The notes under the pieces were generated by a model that saw only the letters and a program-made list of their open reading frames with translations, did not search any database and had not been told where the DNA came from. Position numbers and translations under genes: made by a program. From positions 1,922,001 to 1,986,000 of the forward strand of contig OZ260106.1 of the NCBI GenBank assembly GCA_965284645.1: DNA of 64,000 nt, given 5' to 3'. The DNA comes from JAIBAJ01 sp965284645 (lineage in GTDB: Bacteria; Bacteroidota; Bacteroidia; JAIBAJ01). This document shows, piece by piece, positions 53,784 through 61,849 of the stretch (its first letter is position 1; every line of letters starts with the position of its first letter).

Positions 53784-53924
53784 CGGGCAAGGATAGAGGC
53801 AGTCTAGCCCACAGGGATGCGGAGGCACGGAGCAGACCGAGGACTAGCGCCGAAAGCCTGACCCGACCGCCTGGTAGAAAGGAATAGAATCGCACCACTG
53901 ATTGTGGCGGAAGGGGGCCCGCAT
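53784..53924 (-). repeat. Dispersed intergenic repeat, copy E
   Basis: This copy is in reverse orientation and is closest to copy A. Both have CAGGCTTTCGGCG in place of CGGGCTATTCGTTG, and CTGCCTCTATCCTTGCCC at the far end. It lies in the 524-bp gap between waaA and the next gene. An A/T-rich degenerate stretch (aaattaggaatta, 53931-53979) follows it. Confidence 0.85.
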
Positions 53925-54096
53925 AAAGAAATTAGAAATTAGGAATTAAAAATTAGGAAATTAGGAATTAAGAATTGGCTAGGTGAATATGGGGGTTTGG
54001 TGGAAAAGTAATGCTGTTTTGGGGCTAGAAAAAGGAGGAAGAGCAAGGGAAATGGCGGCATAGGAATATTTTGACCTAATTCGAAGGGGGAAACCC

Positions 54097-54104
54097 TATT
54101 TTTG
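54097..54104 (+). promoter_or_regulatory. Promoter -7 box (TATTTTTG) directly before a GTG start
   Basis: This is an exact TAnnTTTG match. The likely transcript start is within 1-3 bases of the GTG at 54109, so the mRNA would be leaderless. Confidence 0.45.
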
Positions 54105-54108
54105 TGAG

Positions 54109-55524
54109 GTGAAACAGGAGAAAAATTTTGAGGCCAAGACCTTGGGACTGCTACAATCGCTGAGTTCTCGGGAGAAAAGACGGTTTGGCAACGAATTAAA
54201 GCAGACTTCTGAAAAGGCTGGAAGATTGCCTGAACTCTTCGATTTCTTGGTGGAAAATCCTGGGCTTGATAAAGAAAGTTTGGCTAAAAAACTGTTTCCA
54301 AAGGAGGCTTTTGACGATAAACGGATCAGGTATTTGCTGTCGAACCTCAATGTGGCTTTGGAAAAATTTCTTTTGGTAAGGCATCTCGAAACAAATCCGG
54401 CTTTGTCTAATGCATTGCTGATGCAAGAGCTGATTCAAAGAGGGGCAGAAAAGGCTTTTCATGGTGTGGTAAATAAACAAGAACAATTGTTGGCAGAGCC
54501 CGACAGACCGAGGGATTCCAATTTTTTTCTGTACCAGTTTTTGACGGAAGAAGGTTTGTTGATGGCTGCCGGCAAGAATTTTAAACGCCACGAAACCAGC
54601 AATATCGAAACGGTGGTAGACAGGCTCGATAAGTTTTATTTGGCCCGAAAGCTTCAGTTGTGTTGCGAAATATATAACAAGCACAATGTACTGGGAACCA
54701 ATTACGAGGTGTTTCTGTTGGACGAAATTGTCCAATACCTGGCGCATCACCCCATGGAAGACACACCGGCTATTAGTATTTATTTCAAAATTCTGAAAAC
54801 CCTGACTGAAAGTGAGGATGAAAGCCATTTTAGGGATTTAAGGCTGCTTTTGGATGCCAATGAAAATTTATTTAAGCCAGACGAGTTGCGGGATATGTAC
54901 CAATATGCCCTGAATTACTGCATTAAAAAGATCAATTTGGGCAATGTGCATTACCAGCGGATTTTGTTTGAAATATATCAACGCAGCTTAGAAAATCGGG
55001 TGTTGTTGATTAACGGCCGTATTTCGCAATGGGATTATAAGAATATTGTTACCTTATGTATGCGATTGAAGGAGTTGGATTGGGCCCATTTGTTTATTCA
55101 AAAGTACAAGGATTATTTGGTGGAAGAAGAAAAGGAAAACGCTTTTAAATTCAATTTGGCCTACCTCAATTTTATGCGGAAGGATTATTCCAAAACGTTG
55201 AATCTGCTGCAAAAGGTAGATTTTACCGATGTGTTTTACCAGTTGGATACCCGAGCTATTCTATTGAAAACCTATTTTGAAATGAGTGATGAATTGGCAT
55301 TAGAATACCATATCAAGGCCTTTCGGGTGTTTTTAAAGCGGAACAAGAAAATTTCGGATTACCAGCGATTGATTTATTCTAATTTACTGGCCTTTACCAA
55401 GCAAATCATCCAATGCGGACCGAGTCAAAAAAAGCTGGAAAAACTTAAACAAACCATCGAGGTAAAGCGACAAACCGCTGATATACAATGGTTGTTGGAG
55501 AAAATTGATGAGGGTGGGTTTTGA
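54109..55524 (+). CDS. Helical-repeat (TPR-like) protein of unknown function
   Basis: The product is 471 aa, without a signal peptide and helical throughout. The N-terminus (LLQSLSSREKRRFGNELKQ, then winged-helix-like FDFLVENPGLDKESLAKKLF and RYLLSNLNVALEKFLLVRHLE) follows the same plan as the 491-aa protein at 40763. The C-terminal half has TPR-like pairs (FNLAYLNFMRKDYSKTLNLLQKV). The GTG start is supported by the promoter box at 54097; no ATG lies near. Function is unknown. Confidence 0.8.
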   Translation: MKQEKNFEAKTLGLLQSLSSREKRRFGNELKQTSEKAGRLPELFDFLVENPGLDKESLAKKLFPKEAFDDKRIRYLLSNLNVALEKFLLVRHLETNPALSNALLMQELIQRGAEKAFHGVVNKQEQLLAEPDRPRDSNFFLYQFLTEEGLLMAAGKNFKRHETSNIETVVDRLDKFYLARKLQLCCEIYNKHNVLGTNYEVFLLDEIVQYLAHHPMEDTPAISIYFKILKTLTESEDESHFRDLRLLLDANENLFKPDELRDMYQYALNYCIKKINLGNVHYQRILFEIYQRSLENRVLLINGRISQWDYKNIVTLCMRLKELDWAHLFIQKYKDYLVEEEKENAFKFNLAYLNFMRKDYSKTLNLLQKVDFTDVFYQLDTRAILLKTYFEMSDELALEYHIKAFRVFLKRNKKISDYQRLIYSNLLAFTKQIIQCGPSQKKLEKLKQTIEVKRQTADIQWLLEKIDEGGF

Positions 55525-55592
55525 GATATTAGATTTTAGATGTTAGATATTAGATGTTAGATATTAGATTTTAGATATTAGACTTTTAGATG
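55524..55592 (+). repeat. Degenerate heptamer array (AGATNTT)n
   Basis: About nine units of seven bases (AGATATT, AGATTTT, AGATGTT) follow each other from the stop codon of the preceding gene. The same unit recurs at 61791-61829. Confidence 0.8.
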
Positions 55593-55654
55593 ACGAAAAT
55601 TACTTGATTCCTAGGGAGTCAGATTTTTTAGGGGCATATCTTTCACAATCTAAA

Positions 55655-55834
55655 ATCCCAAAACTCCATATCCCATATCTCATTACTCATATCTCATTAC
55701 TCATATCTCATTACTCATATCTCAAATCTCATAACTCAGAACTCATATCCCAAAACCCAAAACTCAAAACTCATATCTCATTACTCACATCCCACAGTCT
55801 AACATCTAACCTCTAACATCTCCCATCTAACCCC
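55655..55834 (+). repeat. Degenerate heptamer array (ANATCTC/AACATCT)n
   Basis: About 24 seven-base units (ATATCTC, ATTACTC, AAAACTC, AACATCT) reach to the next promoter. The last units are the reverse complement of AGATGTT, so this array is partly inverted relative to the array at 55524. The two could pair as a long imperfect hairpin. An open frame at 55604-55816 comes only from the repeat. Confidence 0.75.
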
Positions 55835-55846
55835 TATCTTCGCGCC

Positions 55847-57370
55847 ATGGCCTTAATCAATACCTTAATCTCTTGGATCATGAAAAACAGAATTCATCAA
55901 ATGGAGCTGTTTATACGTTATCCGCATGATGTGCAGGCCGAATGGTTATCGAGGTTGCTTAATGAAGCACAGCATACCGAATGGGGAAAGAAGTTTGATT
56001 TTAAATCGATTGAAAATAAAGAAACCTTTAAGCAAAGGGTGCCTGTTCAAGAATACGACGATTTAAAACCCTACATCGATCGAATGATGAAGGGAGAACA
56101 AAATGTTTTATGGAATTCGGAAATTAAATGGTTTGCAAAATCTTCTGGAACTACAGCTGGGAAAAGCAAGTTTATTCCCGTAAGCAAAGAAGCATTGGAA
56201 GATTGTCATTACAAAGGTGGGAAAGATATGTTGTGCATTTATTGCAACAATATGCCTGAAACCAATTTGTTTTCGGGAAGAGGTTTGGCCTTGGGTGGAA
56301 GCCATCAAATGGTGCAGTTTTCGAACGAGGCTTACTATGGAGACTTATCGGCCATTATTATTCAGAATTTACCCTTTTGGGCCGAGTTTATCCGAACCCC
56401 CGATATTTCCATTGCCTTGATGGACGAATGGGAAGCTAAGCTCGAAAAAATGGCTAGGGTTACCAGCGAACAGGATGTAACCAGTATCAGCGGGGTTCCT
56501 TCCTGGACCTTGGTGCTGTTGCGCAGAATTTTGGATATTACAGGCAAAAAGACCATCCGAGAAGTTTGGCCCAATTTAGAATTGTTTATGCATGGAGCGG
56601 TCAATTTTGCTCCTTATCGTGATCATTTTCAGCAAACTATTGGGAATCCAGGTATTTATTACTTGGAAACCTACAATGCTTCGGAAGGCTTTTTTGGTAT
56701 CCAAGACCAAAGCAATTCCAGTGATTTGCTCTTGATGCTGGATTATGGCATTTATTATGAGTTTATGCCCCTCGACCAGCTTGGTGAAACACATCCCAAA
56801 ACCTTAAGTTTGGATGAGGTCGAACTCGATACAAACTATGCCTTAATTATAACCACCAATGCAGGTTTGTGGCGATATAAAATAGGCGATACCATTAAGT
56901 TTACCAGTTTGAGTCCGTTTAGGATCAGGATTACCGGCAGGACCAAACATTTCATGAATGCCTTTGGCGAAGAAGTAATTGTAGATAATGCCGAAAGGGC
57001 CATTACCATTGCCTGTGAGCGAACCGGGGCTAGGGTAAAGGAATTTACGGCTTGTCCGGTTTATTTTTCGGGCGATCAGACAGGGGCTCATGAATGGTTG
57101 ATTGAATTTGAAAAGGACCCAGATAACATGGATTTTTTTGCCGAGATTTTGGATACCGCTTTAAAGTCAATTAATTCCGATTACGAGGCCAAACGGTACA
57201 AGGATTTTATTTTGGATAAACCCATTTTGCGCCGTATGCCTGCAGGAACTTTTTACAATTGGATGAAGGGTAGGGGCAAATTGGGTGGACAGCACAAGGT
57301 ACCAAGGCTAAGCAACGACAGAACCTATGTGGAAGAAATTTTAAGCCAGGGAATTGAACCGGTGCAATAA
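55847..57370 (+). CDS. GH3 auxin-responsive promoter family protein (second)
   Basis: This 507-aa paralogue of 49586..51076 has the same motifs: AKSSGTTAGKSKFIPVS near residue 102, HGAVNFAPYRDHF near 248, YLETYNASEGFFGIQ near 275, and KIGDTIKFTSLSPFRIRITGR near 350. The two share the whole domain plan, but many loops differ, suggesting separate substrates. A TAnnTTCG-like box (TATCTTCG, 55835-55842) lies just before the ATG. The gene ends in a bidirectional terminator. Confidence 0.9.
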   Translation: MALINTLISWIMKNRIHQMELFIRYPHDVQAEWLSRLLNEAQHTEWGKKFDFKSIENKETFKQRVPVQEYDDLKPYIDRMMKGEQNVLWNSEIKWFAKSSGTTAGKSKFIPVSKEALEDCHYKGGKDMLCIYCNNMPETNLFSGRGLALGGSHQMVQFSNEAYYGDLSAIIIQNLPFWAEFIRTPDISIALMDEWEAKLEKMARVTSEQDVTSISGVPSWTLVLLRRILDITGKKTIREVWPNLELFMHGAVNFAPYRDHFQQTIGNPGIYYLETYNASEGFFGIQDQSNSSDLLLMLDYGIYYEFMPLDQLGETHPKTLSLDEVELDTNYALIITTNAGLWRYKIGDTIKFTSLSPFRIRITGRTKHFMNAFGEEVIVDNAERAITIACERTGARVKEFTACPVYFSGDQTGAHEWLIEFEKDPDNMDFFAEILDTALKSINSDYEAKRYKDFILDKPILRRMPAGTFYNWMKGRGKLGGQHKVPRLSNDRTYVEEILSQGIEPVQ

Positions 57371-57402
57371 CAAAAAAGTCCCCCAATTTGAGAGACTTTT
57401 TT
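57367..57402. terminator. Bidirectional terminator, left copy of a 36-bp duplicate
   Basis: AAAAAAGTC and GACTTTTTT form a stem around a loop. Both strands would end in a T-run. The same 36 bases occur at 58299-58334 in the same orientation, with the toxin-antitoxin pair between. The left end overlaps the GH3 stop codon. Confidence 0.85.
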
Positions 57403-57417
57403 GATTATTTTTGAAGG

Positions 57418-57723
57418 ATGAAGACAACTTTGATTATTGAAACCCAAAACCAAGAAGAACTTCAATCTTTATTGCTTTTTTTGAATCAAGCCAATATAAA
57501 GTTTACAAAGCAATATCCCAAAGTTGACGGATTTCCTGCATTTGAGGTAAATGAACCAGAAATTACCAATCCTTCCTCAGCATTAGAGAACGACCAATCA
57601 GTCTTTATTGGTGATTTAGAAAAGGCAGCAATTTTACAAGGATTTACTGATATTAAAAATGGAAAAGTAATTAGCCATGAAGAAGTGATGGCCTTGGCTA
57701 AGCAAAAACTTAAAAGAAGGTGA
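57418..57723 (+). CDS. Antitoxin of a ParE-type toxin-antitoxin pair
   Basis: The product is 101 aa. The N-terminus (TLIIETQNQEELQSLLLFLNQANIKFT) is not a standard ribbon-helix-helix. The C-terminus ends ISHEEVMALAKQKLKRR, the kind of tail seen in antitoxins of this class, which folds on the toxin. Its stop overlaps the toxin's ATG by one base (TGATG). The antitoxin call rests on position and tail. Confidence 0.75.
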   Translation: MKTTLIIETQNQEELQSLLLFLNQANIKFTKQYPKVDGFPAFEVNEPEITNPSSALENDQSVFIGDLEKAAILQGFTDIKNGKVISHEEVMALAKQKLKRR

Positions 57724-58016
57724 TGAAAATTGTTTGGTCTGAAAGGGCCAGCAAGGATTTAATGAAAATATTAGATTTTCTAATAACTGAATGGGGCTCT
57801 AATGTTGCAGAAGATTTTTACGATACTACTCTTTATGTAATTGAACATATTCGAAATAATCCTGAAATGTTTCCTCCTATCAGTAAGCAAAAAAAGGATA
57901 TTCGATGTGTACTGCTAAGCAAACACAATAAACTTTTTTATTCAGTTGATAGGGATACAATTTTTATTGTAACAATCTTCGATACAAGAAGTCATCCAAA
58001 TAGACTAAAACTCTAA
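57723..58016 (+). CDS. RelE/ParE family toxin
   Basis: The 97-aa product has the typical plan: KIVWSERASKDLMKILDFL helix, IEHIRNNPEMFPPI, RCVLLSKHNKLFYSVDRDTIFIVTIFDTRSHPNRL. The last part (Y/F-x-V, then FDTR.NP) is the ParE-like end, so a gyrase or ribosome target is possible; not decidable here. It is coupled to the antitoxin gene upstream. Confidence 0.85.
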   Translation: MKIVWSERASKDLMKILDFLITEWGSNVAEDFYDTTLYVIEHIRNNPEMFPPISKQKKDIRCVLLSKHNKLFYSVDRDTIFIVTIFDTRSHPNRLKL

Positions 58017-58143
58017 TCCAAGAAACTGGATTTAATTCCGTTTACCTTTCCCTTTTCCTTTCGAGATAGCAGTTGTTGCAGATCGGATTAGATGAATTAA
58101 TTTACAGCAATTTAACCCAGATTACGCATTAGAAATGCATAAA

Positions 58144-58200
58144 CGATTAACCAGTTGTAAATCAATTTGTATGGCCAAATTGATAACAACTGGTTAATCG
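58144..58200. repeat. Long hairpin, 25-bp imperfect inverted repeat
   Basis: CGATTAACCAGTTGT...CAATTTG (58144-58169) pairs with 58176-58200 with one mismatch and one extra base; the loop is six bases. It lies in the 280-bp space between the toxin gene and the right terminator copy. It may be a mobile-element remnant or a regulatory structure. The rest of that space is empty. Confidence 0.75.
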
Positions 58201-58298
58201 GGGTAAACCCAACTAAATCAAGTAGTTCGGTTTAGTAAATCCTCCTATTGATTAATTTGGGTTTAATGGGTTAAGTATTTCTATTTCACAAACCGCCC

Positions 58299-58334
58299 AT
58301 AACAAAAAAGTCCCCCAATTTGAGAGACTTTTTT
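58299..58334. terminator. Bidirectional terminator, right copy of a 36-bp duplicate
   Basis: This copy is identical to 57367-57402. It serves the minus-strand POT gene, whose stop is at 58353, and could also end transcripts from the toxin-antitoxin pair. Confidence 0.85.
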
Positions 58335-58352
58335 TGTTATAATTCAATAAGC

Positions 58353-60062
58353 TTATCTTACCCCATTCATCATCTTTTTCAAGGTCGGTGATAAAAGGGC
58401 CAATAAAGTACCGGCTATACCACAAAGCACCACGAATACCATAAAGAATTCATACAAATTGTGGATAGTAACACCCGCAAAAGAGGGGTAATGGGTTAGC
58501 AATTGGTTCTCTGCAAAAAGTTTGATTTGTTCGGGCGTAAGCTGAACTTTTTCGTCCAAAACATCTTGAAGGTTTACACCAAGTTCTTGGGCTTTTTGGA
58601 ATTTATCACCCGTTGGAGGCATAATGGCACCAAGGCTACCGGCTAAGGCATAACCAGCGGCATTGGCTATAAAAAATACGCCATACAATAAGGAGGCAAA
58701 TCTTTTTGGAGCCAATTTACCTACCAAGGATAAGCCAATTGGCGAAAGGCAAAGCTCTCCGCAGGTTTGAATAAGGTACAACAGGATAAGCCATTTTACA
58801 GCCAACATCTCTGTTCCCAAATCCTTCACATTGTTGGCAATGATAAAATAGCTGATAGCAATAAGGAACAATCCCAATGCTTGTTTAAAAGGCGAAACAG
58901 GCTCTTTGTCCATAGCTCTCAACTTATCCCAAAGCATAGAAAAAGGTACAGCCATAATTACCACAAACAAACCGTTGAAGATTTGTACCATAGAAGCGGG
59001 CATTTCCCATCCTAAAATATGGCGATCGGTTTGGTTCGAAGCAATAAAGGTCAAGGATGAACCAGCTTGTTCGAATGCAGCCCAAAAGAAAATGATAAAG
59101 AAGGAAACGATATAAATAACAAATATCCTTTGTCTTTCAATTTTAGTAATGGATGAATCGGAAACAATCAACACCGCTAAGGAAATCCCGGCCGAATAGA
59201 TAAATGGGTAAATTATTCCTTTCACCAATTGGCTCATTTCAAAGTTGCTGAATCCGATTTCGCCTACTAGCAATTGGCGGAAAACAAACAAAAGCACAGT
59301 GAAAATACCCAATGCCATTAAAATAGAGGATTGTTTGAATTGAGCACTTTGTGATTCTCCTTCTTCGAAATCGTCGCTGGTGTTATGTTTTGGTAATCCA
59401 CCAATCGCACGTCCTTCTGGCGAAACAACATATTTGTTTTTCAAGAAAAAGAAAACCAAGGTTCCAATAAACATCGCTGTGGCAGCGGCTAGGAAACCCC
59501 ATTTAAAGGCAAAAGGATCTTGAACACCATTAACTTTTACATCACCAACTACCGGACAAATAAACTGACCCAGAAAAGCACCTAAGTTGATACCCATGTA
59601 GAAAATGGTAAAAGCCGTATCCAATTTGGTTTTTTCTGATTTTGGGTACAAACTTCCTACCATGGAAGAGATGTTTGGTTTGAAAAAGCCATTTCCAAAT
59701 ATGATTACCAACAAGGCTAACCACATCATGGATTTGGCCATTTCGAGATTGGTATTGAAAATAGAAGCACTGAAAAACAAGAACAATTGTCCTATTCCCA
59801 TCAAGGTTCCACCAATCATAATACAGTTGCGGTTGCCTAAGTATTTATCCGAAACAAAACCACCTAGCATTGGGGTCAGATAGCAGAGGGCCAAGAATCC
59901 GCCATAAAAAATCGAAGAATCCGATTCGAGGAATCCGAGTGAATTCACCATGAAAAGGGTAAGGAGAGCGCGCATTCCATAAAAATTGAAACGCTCCCAC
60001 ATTTCGGTTCCAAACAAGACCCAAAGTCCTTTTGGATGTGTACTCGATGAAGCTGATGCCAT
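58353..60062 (-). CDS. POT family proton-coupled peptide transporter
   Basis: The 569-aa inner-membrane carrier imports di- and tripeptides with protons. The signature ExxERFxFYG is present as EMWERFNFYGMRALL (Glu20, Glu23, Arg24), and GGFVSDKYLGNRNCIMIGG is the second family motif. The FYMGINLGAFLG motif is near 155-165. About 12-14 hydrophobic segments are visible, and the C-terminal part holds an extended loop (LGVNLQDVLDEKVQLTPEQIK). No neighbour suggests a specific substrate. Confidence 0.93.
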   Translation of the reverse strand: MASASSSTHPKGLWVLFGTEMWERFNFYGMRALLTLFMVNSLGFLESDSSIFYGGFLALCYLTPMLGGFVSDKYLGNRNCIMIGGTLMGIGQLFLFFSASIFNTNLEMAKSMMWLALLVIIFGNGFFKPNISSMVGSLYPKSEKTKLDTAFTIFYMGINLGAFLGQFICPVVGDVKVNGVQDPFAFKWGFLAAATAMFIGTLVFFFLKNKYVVSPEGRAIGGLPKHNTSDDFEEGESQSAQFKQSSILMALGIFTVLLFVFRQLLVGEIGFSNFEMSQLVKGIIYPFIYSAGISLAVLIVSDSSITKIERQRIFVIYIVSFFIIFFWAAFEQAGSSLTFIASNQTDRHILGWEMPASMVQIFNGLFVVIMAVPFSMLWDKLRAMDKEPVSPFKQALGLFLIAISYFIIANNVKDLGTEMLAVKWLILLYLIQTCGELCLSPIGLSLVGKLAPKRFASLLYGVFFIANAAGYALAGSLGAIMPPTGDKFQKAQELGVNLQDVLDEKVQLTPEQIKLFAENQLLTHYPSFAGVTIHNLYEFFMVFVVLCGIAGTLLALLSPTLKKMMNGVR

Positions 60063-60179
60063 AAGTTGAAATTAAGTAAGTCGGTTTTTAATTGTTAAAC
60101 AGGGCGAAAATACATTTATATCCCAATTTGAATTGAAATTTTTAAGGAATAATACCAATGCATCTTGCCTTCTATGGAT

Positions 60180-60187
60180 TAGCTTTG
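60180..60187 (+). promoter_or_regulatory. Promoter -7 box (TAGCTTTG) of the DUF4340 gene
   Basis: This is an exact TAnnTTTG match 10 bp before the ATG at 60198. A very short leader is predicted. Confidence 0.45.
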
Positions 60188-60197
60188 CCCCTCGATT

Positions 60198-61223
60198 ATG
60201 AAAAAGAATCTGATTTACCTAGCCTTAGTGCTGATTTTGGCTGCATTGGCCTACTTTCTTTATACCAAAAATCAAAAGAGCGCGGCCTTTTCCAGCAAGG
60301 ATTTTGCTATTCAGGATACCAGTTCCATCACGAAGATATTCCTCGCCGATAAAAAGGGAAACAAAGTTACGCTTACCCGAAAAAGTGCCAAGGTTTGGAT
60401 GGTGAATGATCAGTACAATGTTCGACCCGATGCCATAAATACCTTGCTTAAAACAATTTATTTGGTGGAAATTAAAAATCCAGTCCCTAAAACGGCCCAT
60501 AACAATATTGTGAAGGATATGGCGGCAAGAGCCGTAAAGGTTGAGATTTACACCCATGGCGACGATGAACCGCAATTGGTTTACTATGTGGGCGGTGCAA
60601 CCCACGACGACGATGGCTCTTATATGATTCGTGAAGGGGATGAAACGCCCTTTATCTGCTACATTCCGGGTTTTTACGGGTATTTAACGACCCGTTATTT
60701 TACTACGCCAAAAGATTGGAGAGATTCGGAAGTGTTTCGGTATTCTACCATCGAAGAGGTGAAAAGTGTAAGTGTCGAATACCCCAAAAAACCTGAATTT
60801 TCCTTTCAAATTGATATCCTTTCTGCCAATTCTTTTGAGCTAAAATCGTTGAAAACCGGACAAAAAATCGCGCGTTTTGATACCCTGCTTTTGAAGGATT
60901 ACCTGACTGGTTGGCGAAATGTGAACTTTGAGGCCTTTGATTACCTCGAAGCCAAACAAAAGGATTCGGTTACAAAGTCGGTTCCTGAAACAATCTATCG
61001 AATGACCCGGACGGATGGTAGAAAGATTGAGTTGAAGGCATTTCTGAAAAGGCCCGGACAAAATATGCCCGATTATGGAAAGGAGTTAATGTACGATGCC
61101 GATCGCATGCATGGAAAGCTAAACCAGGAAGAAGATTTGGTGGTGATTCAGTATTTCGTGTTCGATAAATTAACCATGCCAATTACCCATTTTACCGGTG
61201 AGGGCCAAAAGCAAAAATTGTAG
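60198..61223 (+). CDS. DUF4340 family membrane-anchored protein
   Basis: The 341-aa product has one N-terminal membrane segment (LIYLALVLILAALAYFLYT) and a large periplasmic part with the DUF4340 pattern: AFSSKDFAIQDTSSITKIFLADKKGNKVTLTRK, W.VND.YNVRPDAINTLL. DUF4340 proteins are often linked to ABC-type gliding-motility or export components, but none lies here. It is a single-gene unit. Confidence 0.85.
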   Translation: MKKNLIYLALVLILAALAYFLYTKNQKSAAFSSKDFAIQDTSSITKIFLADKKGNKVTLTRKSAKVWMVNDQYNVRPDAINTLLKTIYLVEIKNPVPKTAHNNIVKDMAARAVKVEIYTHGDDEPQLVYYVGGATHDDDGSYMIREGDETPFICYIPGFYGYLTTRYFTTPKDWRDSEVFRYSTIEEVKSVSVEYPKKPEFSFQIDILSANSFELKSLKTGQKIARFDTLLLKDYLTGWRNVNFEAFDYLEAKQKDSVTKSVPETIYRMTRTDGRKIELKAFLKRPGQNMPDYGKELMYDADRMHGKLNQEEDLVVIQYFVFDKLTMPITHFTGEGQKQKL

Positions 61224-61267
61224 TGTTTCTGCTCATCACCTAAGGCTATTCTTTTTAATTCATGTAT

Positions 61268-61412
61268 TTGGCGTGCCCCCTCCCGCCTTTAACCATTCGC
61301 CTAAAATTAAAGTTCCTACAAGTGGCGGTCGGGTCGGGCTATTCGTTACAAGTCCTCGCGCCTATCGCTTACGCTCAGTCCGCTGTGGGCTTTTCACTGC
61401 TATCCCTGCCCG
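61268..61412 (+). repeat. Dispersed intergenic repeat, copy F
   Basis: TTGGCGTGCCCCCTCCCGC is followed by GGTCGGGCTATTCGTTAC-AAGTCCTCGC, a variable hairpin segment (gcctatcgcttacgctcag) and TGTGGGCTTTTCACTGC-TATCCCTGCCCG. It faces copy G. An open frame at 61198-61437 comes only from this repeat. Confidence 0.85.
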
Positions 61413-61639
61413 AAACCTCCGCATAGCATGGTGCTGAGCCTGGGCCTTTGTTTTTCATCCATAGTTATTAATTTGAAAGGCATGACTAAAAATTCAGACC
61501 AACATTATCAATTTCGACTTACTTGAATTAGCTTCAATAGGTAGGATAAAATTGAATAAAAAGATTGATTTACAAATTGTTATGTTCTTTTAATTTTTCG
61601 TTGAATTTTAAACATATCGCAACTGATTAGTACTTCGGT

Positions 61640-61785
61640 CCGGGCAGGGATTGCAGTGAATAGCCCACAGCCTTGACGGAGCTTCGCGGAGACAAGGCGA
61701 GGACTAGCAACGTAAAGCCCGACCCTTTCGCCTTGTATACTGCTTAAATAGAGACGAATAGGTTATGCGAAAGGGGGCACGCCTA
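61640..61785 (-). repeat. Dispersed intergenic repeat, copy G
   Basis: This copy is in reverse orientation and has the clearest internal hairpin (CCTTGACGGAGC-TTCG-CGGAGACAAGG on the plus strand). Ends are GGCGTGCCCCCTTTCGC and CTATTCACTGCAATC-CCTGCCCGG. It shares the 626-bp gap 61224-61849 with copy F. The 227 bp between them are AT-rich and hold nothing else. Confidence 0.85.
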
Positions 61786-61790
61786 GGAAT

Positions 61791-61829
61791 AGATTTTAGA
61801 TGTTAGATATTAGATTTTAGATGTTAGAT
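61791..61829 (+). repeat. Short heptamer array (AGATNTT)n
   Basis: Five units (AGATTTT, AGATGTT, AGATATT, AGATTTT, AGATGTT) match the array at 55524. It directly follows repeat copy G. Confidence 0.8.
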
Positions 61830-61849
61830 TGGACTAATATCTTGGAAGT

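Noticed and set aside
54196..54828. 210-codon frame antisense to the 471-aa gene
   Set aside because: It is a shadow frame; the sense gene has a promoter box and a consistent family plan.
55604..55816. 70-codon open frame with repeated SLLISHYS-like peptides
   Set aside because: It is the translation of the heptamer array.
61198..61437. 79-codon open frame after the DUF4340 gene
   Set aside because: It is generated by repeat copy F and has no coding character.
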